Source: Desulfobacterales bacterium
GTDB taxonomy: Bacteria; Desulfobacterota; Desulfobacteria; Desulfobacterales; JAFDCJ01
NCBI GenBank assembly: GCA_020345785.1
Contig: CP070771.1
Location: 3,032,105 to 3,069,863, forward strand
Direction: 5' to 3'
DNA: 37,759 nucleotides
Under the pieces are notes generated by a model, which saw nothing but the letters and a program-made list of their open reading frames with translations, did no database searches and was not told the origin of the DNA. Positions 30,980 through 37,759 of this stretch are shown here, in pieces. The position numbers and the translations under genes are program-made. Each line of letters begins with the position of its first letter. The first letter of the stretch is position 1.

Positions 30980-31082
30980 AGGGCATTTAGTTCGGCCCTG
31001 TTAATGCCGGCACGCCGGCGGTGCGTATCATCTATTATATTCCTCGTTATTTTAAAATGTTAAATTTTTTGTAAATATCGTT

Positions 31083-32792
31083 ATGGCGTATTCAACCCAC
31101 AATCAGGAACACGCTCAGGTCGCTGCGGATTCCGGCGCGACGCTGGGCGAATTGCTCAAAAAAAAGAAACTTATTACGGATGACCAGCTGATACGTGCGC
31201 TTGACGAACAATCAGATAGATTGCGTCGTCTCGACCAAGCGGTAAATCTGGGCCTGATTCTCATCGAACGGCAGTATGTCGCCGAGCAGGATTTGCTTAA
31301 GGCTGTAAATGAGCATTACCAATTGTCACTGACGTCGTTTCCTGGAAATTTTGATGATATTCTCAGACGACGGCGCATTAATAATAAGCAGAACAAGCCG
31401 CCGATTTTCCGGTTTCCAATCTGGCTTCAACTTTCACTGGCCATCACGCTGGTCGTCACACTGACAATTTTTTTGCTGGATTTTTTCGTCTTAAGTCGTC
31501 AAAAACATCGGCTTTACCAGCAGACACTCAAAGTCGGAATGATCAGTTTAACCTATTTCGACACCAATGCGCGGATACCGCTGCTGGAAGATAATATTCT
31601 GCAGCTGAATACCCTGATTAAAAATGCCGCCGAAGTCGAGGGATTGCTTTACGCAATTATCGTCGATCAGCGCATGGAAATTAAAGCCCACACAGACCAT
31701 AATAAAATAGGAACTGAATTTAAACGGATAAAACACGTGGCCAACGATCAGCAGGACGGCGACACGCGCTATTTCGAATATACCCTGCCCGACGGTGAAC
31801 GGGTCTTGAATTTAAGCCGTCCGACCGTTTTTAAAGACAAGCAATTGGGAGAAGTCCATGTCGGCGTCTCACTTGACTTCATCAAGCAGGATATTAGACG
31901 GGAACGTTTGTCGATCCTTTGGATGACCGTGCTGATTATTGCGTTTGGCATCACGATTGCCATCTATTTGGGATTGCGATTTTCACGGCCGATTTCAAAG
32001 CTGGTCAAAGCAACCCAGGATATCAGCAAGGGCAAGTACCAACACAATATCGACCTGACCCGCAGAGATGAATTGGGCAATCTGGCTATCGCCTTCAACC
32101 GGATGAATGAGGAACTCTGGGTCAAATCACTGATGCAGGAATCCTTCGGAAAATATGTTGGTCCACAAATACTTGATTTGATAATGAAAAATCCGGAAGA
32201 TACCTGGCTGCAGGGCCAAACCAACGACGCCACCATTCTCTTCGCCGATATCCGCGGTTTTACCACCTACTCTGAGTCCAAGGCACCGAAAGTCATCGTG
32301 GATGAACTCAATCAATTTTTCGCAATTGCCAATAGCGCCATCCTCAACCACGATGGCTATATAGACAAGTTTATCGGCTATGGTGTCCTGGCCGTCTTCG
32401 GCGTTCCTTTTTATCAAAAAGACCACATTAAAAATGCCGTTGCTGCTGCCTTTGAAATGCAGCAAGCCTTCCGCAGCGCCGATGCCAACGGGAACGTTTT
32501 GCTGTCATCCATCGGGATCGGCATTCATACCGGACTGGTTGTATCCGGCAACATCGGCTCACCGGTCAAAATGGAGTACACGGTGATCGGTGACAGTGTC
32601 AATGTCGCTTCCCGCATAAGCGAAATCGCGGCGCCGGGTGAGATAATTATCAGCAGCAATATCTATGAACAGATCCGGGATTTCATTGAAGTGGAACCGC
32701 TTCGACCTCATTGGGTAAAAGGCAGATCCAAACCCATTAAAACCTATCGGATCTTAAAGATCAGGGAGCGGCACCATGGCCAATGGTCGTAA
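31083..32792 (+). CDS. Membrane sensor with HAMP and class III adenylate/guanylate cyclase domain
   Basis: This 569-aa protein is modular. A MshEN-like N-domain (about 15-95: TLGELLKKKKLITDDQLIRAL) is typical of c-di-GMP-binding or secretion-ATPase N-domains. TM1 is about 118-140. An extracytoplasmic sensor of about 135 residues follows, then TM2 about 280-300, HAMP and a class III nucleotide cyclase domain (about 375-565). The cyclase keeps the first metal Asp (LFADIRGFTTYSE), the adenine-type Lys (VKMEYTVIGD) and the transition-state Asn/Arg (NVASRI). The second metal Asp, normally in IGD before AVFG, is replaced by Tyr (DKFIGYGVLAVFG). It may be inactive or allosteric. ATG 31083 has no strong ribosome-binding site. 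It overlaps the next gene by 17 nt. Confidence 0.88.
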   Translation: MAYSTHNQEHAQVAADSGATLGELLKKKKLITDDQLIRALDEQSDRLRRLDQAVNLGLILIERQYVAEQDLLKAVNEHYQLSLTSFPGNFDDILRRRRINNKQNKPPIFRFPIWLQLSLAITLVVTLTIFLLDFFVLSRQKHRLYQQTLKVGMISLTYFDTNARIPLLEDNILQLNTLIKNAAEVEGLLYAIIVDQRMEIKAHTDHNKIGTEFKRIKHVANDQQDGDTRYFEYTLPDGERVLNLSRPTVFKDKQLGEVHVGVSLDFIKQDIRRERLSILWMTVLIIAFGITIAIYLGLRFSRPISKLVKATQDISKGKYQHNIDLTRRDELGNLAIAFNRMNEELWVKSLMQESFGKYVGPQILDLIMKNPEDTWLQGQTNDATILFADIRGFTTYSESKAPKVIVDELNQFFAIANSAILNHDGYIDKFIGYGVLAVFGVPFYQKDHIKNAVAAAFEMQQAFRSADANGNVLLSSIGIGIHTGLVVSGNIGSPVKMEYTVIGDSVNVASRISEIAAPGEIIISSNIYEQIRDFIEVEPLRPHWVKGRSKPIKTYRILKIRERHHGQWS

Positions 32793-33777
32793 AAAATATC
32801 CATCGCCTGTTTTGATTGCCCTGATCGGTGTGCTCTGGGTAAATGCCTGCCTTCCAGCTGCACGCCAACAAATGCCAAATAATGATTTGTATAATGCGAC
32901 GGTTGTCACCATCAAAGAAGGTGATACGCTGCCGGACCTGGCCAAAAAATATTTATCGGATCCGTCCAACAGCTATATTATCGCCGACTTTAATAAGGAA
33001 ACCGTTCCGTCTCCGGGACAAAAAATAATTATCCCTCTGATACCGCTGGGACGCGGAGGCCTGCAGACCGAGGGCTACCAGACGGTTCCGGTACTGCGCT
33101 ATAAAAAGTTTTCCAAAGACCAGACCGATCCCACCGCGGTAACTCGCCGCGCCTTTGAAGATCAGCTGGTATTTTTGAAGAAGCAGGGCTACCATGTCAT
33201 TACCCTGGATCAACTGCTGGATTTTCTTGAGTTTAAAGATCAAATCCCTCGCAAATCGGTGGCAATCACGATCGATGACAGTTGGAATTCCTTCCTTGAA
33301 ACTGCCTATCCGCTGCTTAAAAATTATCGAATGCCTGCCACGTTGTTTGTTCAAACGGATCTCGTCGGGAAAAAAGACGCCCTTTCCTGGCCGGAAATTC
33401 GTTATCTGTCCCGCGAAGGAATAGACATACAATGCCGCAGTAAAACTCATCAAAATTTTAAGTCGCTTCGAATCAAAAAAAATTTCAATCAATATGTGAC
33501 GGCGTTGGACAAAGAACTTAGCCGCTCTCAAGCAGACATCAAACGAGCGCTTGGAAAAAATTGTCGCTACCTGGCTTACCCTGATGGTCCGATCAATACA
33601 CTCCTGGTCGCCTTTGCGCAAAAACACGACTTTCGGGCCGGATTTATGCCAACGGGAACTTCGAATCCGTTTTATGTCGATAATTATCGGATAGGTCGCA
33701 CGCTGGTATCTGCCGACGACGACTTGGAAAAATATCAACAAAAACTCGCTGTCTTCGAGACCATGTCTCTGAAATGA
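32776..33777 (+). CDS. LysM-NodB (polysaccharide deacetylase-like) lipoprotein
   Basis: This 333-aa lipoprotein has lipobox WVNAC (Cys25). A LysM-like domain (about 41-90: IKEGDTLPDLAKKY ... PGQKIIIP) precedes a NodB-fold deacetylase domain (about 125-320). Motif 1 TIDDSWNS keeps the Asp pair. Motif 2, usually H-S/T-x-x-H, reads QCRSKTH, so the first metal His is Arg and only the second remains. Motif 3 is YLAYPDG. It may bind peptidoglycan or exopolysaccharide without full catalytic power. The ribosome-binding GGGAG lies inside the cyclase gene. The end overlaps the next gene as ATGA. Confidence 0.85.
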   Translation: MANGRKKYPSPVLIALIGVLWVNACLPAARQQMPNNDLYNATVVTIKEGDTLPDLAKKYLSDPSNSYIIADFNKETVPSPGQKIIIPLIPLGRGGLQTEGYQTVPVLRYKKFSKDQTDPTAVTRRAFEDQLVFLKKQGYHVITLDQLLDFLEFKDQIPRKSVAITIDDSWNSFLETAYPLLKNYRMPATLFVQTDLVGKKDALSWPEIRYLSREGIDIQCRSKTHQNFKSLRIKKNFNQYVTALDKELSRSQADIKRALGKNCRYLAYPDGPINTLLVAFAQKHDFRAGFMPTGTSNPFYVDNYRIGRTLVSADDDLEKYQQKLAVFETMSLK

Positions 33778-34952
33778 AACTCTCTGGTCCCCAAAATCGA
33801 CTTTGTCATCTGCCAATAGACGCAAATATAGAGGTTCATCACCCGGTTCCGATTTCCCGATGCCGCTTTTTACAGCACCTGATAAGTGCGGCCTTGTATC
33901 TTATCCTGGCCTTTCATATCGTCGGGTGTGGGGGCGTGTCGGATTTTCTCCAGGAAAATACTGCAACCAGAATCGTTACCGGCGTCTCCGAAAAGGAGCG
34001 GCGTCAGAAAATTTTAATGTCGGACCGGTTGCAGCTGCGGGCCAAAGAATATGAAAAAAGCGGCCAAATTTACGGTGCACTTTTAGGCTGGCAGGTTCTC
34101 AGTATCCTGAACCCAGAAGATCAGGACTATGCCGCCAGGTTCCGGCAGTTGAAATATGAAAGTCAGCTGGCGGCGAATCGACATTTTGAAACGGGCAAGC
34201 GTGACTTTAATAATAATTCATTTGACTCCGCCCGGCAGGAATTTTTAATTGCCCTGCGATATAATCCCGACCACCCGGAGGCGCTCAATTATCTTAAAAA
34301 TAAAATGTCGCCTGAAATAACAAGCCGTTATCAGGTTCAAAAAGGAGACAGCCTGGCAAGTATTGCGGAAAAAGTCTACCAGGATCCAGACAAATATTAT
34401 TTAATCGCCGTTTACAATAATCTTGATGCGGACCAACCACTTATCGCCGGAAAGAACTTGAAGCTGCCGGTTCTTGAACCCGGTCTTGCCTTGCCGCTGG
34501 TTGATATCACCAGGGAGTTAAAAAACGTCAGAAAGCTGTTTCTAAGTCGGGAATATGAAAAAGTTTTGCAGCGTACTGCTGGTGTTTTAAGTATCGATCC
34601 ATCCAATAGCGAGGCTGCCGATTTAAAAAATGCTGCGCTTTATCAGATTGCAGCGCGACTGCGGCAAAATCGTAACTATATTGAATCTTTAGAAATATTA
34701 AATAAAATGGATCCTCGCTATAAAGGAGTTCAAAAAGACGTTGCCGAGATAAAAGTGCTGTTAAAAAAACAGGCGGAGGAAAATTACCGCATCGGGGTCA
34801 GTTACTTCGTGAAAGAAGAAATCGACAAGGCCATTGAAGCCTGGGAAAAAACCCTGATACTGGATCCCCAGCATCCAAAAGCCGGACAGGATATCGAAAA
34901 AGCCCGCCGTCTGCTAAAAAAGCTGAAGGAAGTCGACGAACATCCCGCTTGA
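33774..34952 (+). CDS. LysM and TPR-repeat lipoprotein
   Basis: This 392-aa protein begins with an unusually long N-region before a hydrophobic helix and lipobox HIVGC (Cys52). Helical TPR-like repeats occur at about 90-175 (ANRHFETGKRDFNNNSFDSA, FLIALRYNPDHPEALNYL) and at the C-terminus (ISVSYF-like IGVSYFVKEEIDKAIEAWEK, LILDPQHPKAGQD). A LysM domain sits between them (YQVQKGDSLASIAEKVY). The ATG overlaps the preceding stop by 4 nt, which supports this start and translational coupling. It is likely a cell-envelope scaffold working with the LysM-NodB lipoprotein. Confidence 0.85.
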   Translation: MKLSGPQNRLCHLPIDANIEVHHPVPISRCRFLQHLISAALYLILAFHIVGCGGVSDFLQENTATRIVTGVSEKERRQKILMSDRLQLRAKEYEKSGQIYGALLGWQVLSILNPEDQDYAARFRQLKYESQLAANRHFETGKRDFNNNSFDSARQEFLIALRYNPDHPEALNYLKNKMSPEITSRYQVQKGDSLASIAEKVYQDPDKYYLIAVYNNLDADQPLIAGKNLKLPVLEPGLALPLVDITRELKNVRKLFLSREYEKVLQRTAGVLSIDPSNSEAADLKNAALYQIAARLRQNRNYIESLEILNKMDPRYKGVQKDVAEIKVLLKKQAEENYRIGVSYFVKEEIDKAIEAWEKTLILDPQHPKAGQDIEKARRLLKKLKEVDEHPA

Positions 34953-35040
34953 ACGCTTTTTCGTCAAATCCCCAGGCCAAGCGCAGCGGTGAAATGCGTC
35001 CTCAATACTTTAACCGCCGGAGTACCCCTAAACTATACAG

Positions 35041-35517
35041 CTAGGGATTCGATTTCTTCATCATGGTTGCAACCGCAGGTTTGGGCTGCAATAAAAATGA
35101 AACAAGGAATGCCGCCAAAGCGGCCAGAAGAAAACGGGCGCTGATCAGAATCCACCAGTTGGCCCCCAGAGCGATGAATATCAGAGTGTCTTCGACAATA
35201 CTGTGACAGATCCCCAGAAAAACGAGCACCAACATTAAATCTCTCTTAGTCAGTCTGCCTTCGTGGGCAAAGGCAATAATAACTCCCGAGCCGATGACGA
35301 TCCCCAGAAAAAAACCAGCCAGTAGCGGAAAGGCGGCTCTGTTCGAAAGGTTAAGCCACTTCAAAACCGGCTGAAGAAGCCCGGCGGCCCGGTCCAAAAG
35401 GCGGGAGTCGCGCAGCAGCGCCAAACCAACCATCAAGGGTATAATGATGGCGAACAGCAAAAGTGAGATACGGACACTGTTGGTGAGAATTTCACGGATG
35501 ATGAGCGGCCAGTCCAA
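35041..35517 (-). CDS. Gate-domain (nucleoside-recognition / SpmA-SpmB-like) membrane half A
   Basis: This 158-aa membrane protein has about four helices and conserved segments LLAGFFLGIVIGSGVIIAFA and FLGICHSIVEDTLIFIALGANWW, which recall the Gate domain of SpmB/YjiG-type proteins. It probably forms a two-gene carrier with 36154-36618 on the same strand. The start is TTG 35517, directly at the end of repeat copy D, whose GGCGGA may serve as a weak ribosome-binding site. A native start may have been altered by the repeat. Substrate is unknown. Confidence 0.7.
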   Translation of the reverse strand: MDWPLIIREILTNSVRISLLLFAIIIPLMVGLALLRDSRLLDRAAGLLQPVLKWLNLSNRAAFPLLAGFFLGIVIGSGVIIAFAHEGRLTKRDLMLVLVFLGICHSIVEDTLIFIALGANWWILISARFLLAALAAFLVSFLLQPKPAVATMMKKSNP

Positions 35518-35521
35518 TTAT

Positions 35522-35639
35522 ATTTAATCCGCCCTGAAAAATGTCGCATTCAGGGTTGTATGTTGTATAAGGTTATTTGCATGCCGAAGAGTCTTGCTTG
35601 ATTGAAGCTGCGACGGCTTAATTATGTTATGCTACGCAT
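35522..35639 (-). repeat. ~110-bp interspersed palindromic repeat, copy D
   Basis: In reverse orientation this runs from ATGCGTAGCAT (plus-strand 35639 back to 35629) and TAATTAAGCCG to CAGGGCGGATTAA (ending near 35523). It abuts the TTG start of the minus-strand gene at 35517. Confidence 0.7.
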
Positions 35640-36153
35640 TTTTTTCTTTTGTTATGTCTCCATGCCGATAAAACTGGCCGATCTCCAAAGGCTGCTGCTC
35701 GGCTGGGCTGAAACCCCATATGAAACTTTACAAAGTTGGAACAATAAAAAGATTGAACGTCCAACATCGAACGTCCAATGTGGATCGCGCTGCGCTTTAT
35801 CTAATTTAAAGGGAGTGAATCGAAGCCTGCAACGCGCTCCGTCGAGTCGGATTTCAATTGGTCGATTCGATCGCACTGACCAAGCGTTCCCGCTGCGCCA
35901 GGGCTCCCGCAGCGCCAGCACTTGCGCCGCGTGTTAATCAGTATTTAATTAAAATCGACAGAATTCCGTATTCGATGTTCGACGTTCATTCGTTTTTTTT
36001 ATCGATCAAACCGGCCGCTCCGCGGCCAGCGGCGCCGCTGCGTGCCCTGCGCAGCCTGAAAGGCGAAGAAGGGACACCCGAAACCTGACACCTGAAACCT
36101 ATATATATTTATCAATAAATTTGCTGAAATAAGCCTCCCGGGGCCTAATAGCC
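35640..36153. repeat. Repeat block between the two Gate-domain genes (composite repeat copy 3 at 35940-36045)
   Basis: No gene is seen in this stretch. A forward tract GAACGTCCAACATCGAA (35755-35771) and an inverted TTCGATGTTCGACGTTC-type tract (about 35970-35990) bracket 200 bases of GC-rich low-complexity DNA. The GC hairpin (36011-36029), with ATCGATCAAA beside it, is the inverted form of copies 1 and 2. Confidence 0.65.
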
Positions 36154-36618
36154 TTAGCCCAACTGCGGCAACATTTTCCCAACCAGATTCATAACGACCC
36201 CTGCCGCAAAGGCCGTGACCAGCCGAATACTCAAAATAGGCCAGGCCGAAATACCGGTTTTCTTGACCACTGCAGATTCCAGCACAAGTTCGTGGCAGCA
36301 GCACAGCATGACGGCCAAGATGGTTATTTGCCAGGCGGATAAACCCAGCGCCATAATGATTCCCAGAGCGGCATAGAAATTAAAGAGCATTCCCGTCACC
36401 ACGGCCAGGGCTGCCTCCCCGGGTAGTCCCACAAAACCCATCAATGGATCACCTGCCTGCGATATCCATTTAATGACCGGGGTGTGCTCCAGCACCTTGA
36501 CAACAGCAAAGACGGGAACGATGACCTTCAGCAAGCTGAGAGAGGTTTTTAAGCCGTCTGCCAATCCTGTTCGCCATGTATCTTTGGTAATCAACGATGG
36601 TATCCCTAACCCGCACAA
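36154..36618 (-). CDS. Gate-domain (nucleoside-recognition / SpmA-SpmB-like) membrane half B
   Basis: This 154-aa membrane protein has about four helices and segments FGL-like VIKWISQAGDPLMGFVGLPGEAALAVVTGMLFNFYAALG and MLCCCHELVLESAVVKKTG, the usual features of the second Gate-domain half. It likely pairs with 35041-35517, from which it is separated by a 636-base repeat block. TTG 36618 is the first start of the frame. An internal TTG (SLITKD) is possible, so the N-terminus is uncertain. Confidence 0.7.
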   Translation of the reverse strand: MCGLGIPSLITKDTWRTGLADGLKTSLSLLKVIVPVFAVVKVLEHTPVIKWISQAGDPLMGFVGLPGEAALAVVTGMLFNFYAALGIIMALGLSAWQITILAVMLCCCHELVLESAVVKKTGISAWPILSIRLVTAFAAGVVMNLVGKMLPQLG

Positions 36619-36735
36619 GCCGAATTGACTATTGAAAATTGAATCGTTACGGAAGTTCTGTGGTTTTGTCTTTTTTTGCCCTTCACAAATTTGATCTGCC
36701 GGTGGACCTCAATATTCAATCGAAAATATTCAATT

Positions 36736-36776
36736 AAAAAGGGAGCCCTCCGACGATGTGGACAGCTCCCTTTTTT
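36736..36776. terminator. Bidirectional Rho-independent terminator
   Basis: AAAAAGGGAGC (36736-36746) and GCTCCCTTTTT (36765-36775) form a perfect 11-bp arm pair. T-runs lie on both strands, so it can stop transcription of the minus-strand gene ending at 36838 as well as plus-strand readthrough. Confidence 0.8.
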
Positions 36777-36837
36777 TCGCGGGACGCAATTTGCTAATTT
36801 AAATTATTAAAATCTAAAATAACGCGGATGCGTTATT

Positions 36838-37656
36838 TTAGCCGTGAACTTCCTCTTTGACACCCACTGCAATTTTAAACAAAGCGGTCAATACAAAAAA
36901 TCCCATAGACCAGACCCCCAGCGCAATCACAATTTCCGGGACGGTAGGAATGTACTCGTTGATTTCATGCAGCGGCGACGGGGTGAAACCGCCGGCAATC
37001 ATTCCCAGACCTTTGTCGATCCAAGTGCCTAAAAATATGACCACGCAGGCTACCCCCAGGACCCCCTCATTTTTGCGGGTATACGGATTGACCGTCAGAA
37101 TGATGCCAAGCACCATCAATGCTATGGAGGTCCACATCCAGGGGACATAGGCCCCGTGCCCGTGTAAGCCGACAAACAGGTACTTAAGGTGATCCATGTG
37201 CTCCGGTATCTGGCTGTAAAAGGCCACAAACACCTCACACAAAAAGAAGAACACGTTGACACAAATCGCATAGGCCACAATTTTGGCCAGAGATTGAATT
37301 TGCTCCCGTCCCGGATCGAAGCTGCTGACCCGGCGAATAATCAGGCACATCAAAATCAGCAAGGCCGGTCCGGACGCAAACGCCGAAGACAGAAAGCGCG
37401 GCGCCAGAATGGCGGTCATCCAGAAGCCCCTGCCCGGCAAACCGCAGTACAGATAGGCAGTGACCGTGTGGATACTGATGGCCCAGGGAATGGAAAGGTA
37501 AATAATCGGTTTTAACCACTTTTGATACTTGACACCGTTGCGCTCGGCCTCCAGCACATTCCAGCCGATGATGATATTTAACAACAGGTAGCCGTTTAAA
37601 ACGACGGTGTCCCAGAAAAGCACGGAATTGGGCGTCGGATACAAAAAGACATTCAT
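36838..37656 (-). CDS. DsrP/NrfD-like quinone-interacting membrane subunit, N-terminally short
   Basis: This is a polytopic membrane protein (about 272 aa) with DsrP/NrfD-family segments: NVFLYPTPNSVLFWDTVVLNGYLLLNI, GWNVLEAERN, YLSIPWAISIHTVTAYLYCGLPGR and GTWIDKGLGMIAGG. In sulfate reducers DsrP is part of the DsrMKJOP complex that passes electrons toward sulfite reduction. From memory of the family, about 100 residues of N-terminal helices expected before NVFLYPTPNS are missing here. ATG 37656 has AAGGCGGG 4 nt upstream, and TTG 37701 would add 15 unrelated residues after an in-frame stop. A frameshift, truncation or genuinely short variant are all possible. The other Dsr subunits would lie right of the window. 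Confidence 0.75.
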   Translation of the reverse strand: MNVFLYPTPNSVLFWDTVVLNGYLLLNIIIGWNVLEAERNGVKYQKWLKPIIYLSIPWAISIHTVTAYLYCGLPGRGFWMTAILAPRFLSSAFASGPALLILMCLIIRRVSSFDPGREQIQSLAKIVAYAICVNVFFFLCEVFVAFYSQIPEHMDHLKYLFVGLHGHGAYVPWMWTSIALMVLGIILTVNPYTRKNEGVLGVACVVIFLGTWIDKGLGMIAGGFTPSPLHEINEYIPTVPEIVIALGVWSMGFFVLTALFKIAVGVKEEVHG

Positions 37657-37759
37657 TACGCCCGCCTTACTGGGTGGGCGTAAAGAGCAGATGCTTTCCA
37701 ATCTGATTCAGATTCAAGTTGTTGATTTGCTCAATTGGCCTTTTGCTTCGGCCATGTCG

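Noticed and set aside
35602..35937. Open frame of 111 codons between the Gate-domain genes
   Set aside because: It lies entirely in repeat and low-complexity DNA and its translation has no family features.
35750..36045. Short tandem GAACGTCCAA/TCGAA tracts as a CRISPR array
   Set aside because: Units are degenerate, unevenly spaced, without constant repeats and spacers, and no cas genes are present.

Overview
The window reads as a chromosome segment of an anaerobic, probably sulfate-reducing Desulfobacterota (former Deltaproteobacteria) bacterium. The placement is inference. It rests on a DsrP/NrfD-like membrane subunit at the right edge, a four-cluster ferredoxin subunit beside a molybdopterin oxidoreductase, c-type cytochromes, abundant amino-acid and peptide ABC uptake, and several families of intergenic palindromic repeats. 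No rRNA, tRNA or CRISPR array was seen.

Layout. (1) 133-2916: the end of a branched-chain amino-acid type ABC system (LivF-like ATPase, then a periplasmic binding protein) and a small NTF2/SnoaL-like protein. (2) 3240-7528: a catabolic-looking acyl-CoA module of an HMG-CoA-lyase-family enzyme, an aconitase-superfamily LeuC/LeuD-type hydro-lyase and a family III CoA-transferase. It is followed at 7719-7910 by what looks like the broken 3' end of an aconitase-X small-domain gene. (3) 8109-13737: a complete five-gene dipeptide/oligopeptide ABC transporter with an attenuator-like terminator after the binding-protein gene. (4) 13738-14438: intergenic DNA holding a fragment of a REP-associated tyrosine transposase. 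(5) 14439-16733: a GC-rich, membrane-anchored di-heme cytochrome resembling MauG / cytochrome c peroxidase, with a possible sigma-54 promoter. (6) 25973 down to 17169, minus strand: two paralogous dihydropyrimidinase/hydantoinase-like amidohydrolases, a GntR/HutC regulator, a membrane cytochrome b/c subunit, a DMSO-reductase-family catalytic subunit and its 4x[4Fe-4S] partner. This is the most unusual cluster in the window and may encode an undescribed anaerobic pathway for a cyclic amide or N-heterocycle. (7) 26287-27965: two short-chain dehydrogenases transcribed divergently from that cluster. (8) 28289-30826: a site-2 protease homologue, an AEC-type carrier and a lipoprotein. (9) 31083-34952: a translationally overlapping trio, namely a class III cyclase-like sensor, a LysM/NodB-type lipoprotein and a LysM/TPR lipoprotein. 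The first two each lack one expected metal ligand. (10) 35041-37656, minus strand: a pair of Gate-domain (nucleoside-recognition/SpmA-SpmB-like) half-transporters split by a block of repeats, then an N-terminally short DsrP/NrfD-like protein.

The intergenic DNA is rich in dispersed repeats. One family of about 110 bp (ends ATGCGTAGCAT... and ...CAGGGCGGATTAATTAGG) occurs at least five times, abuts gene ends and forms the last codons and stop of the leuD-like gene. A second family has a CTGGCCGC/GCGGCCAG hairpin followed by a GAACGTCCAACATCGAA tract and occurs three times. Everything here comes from reading the sequence; family names are from motif recognition, not from database searches.
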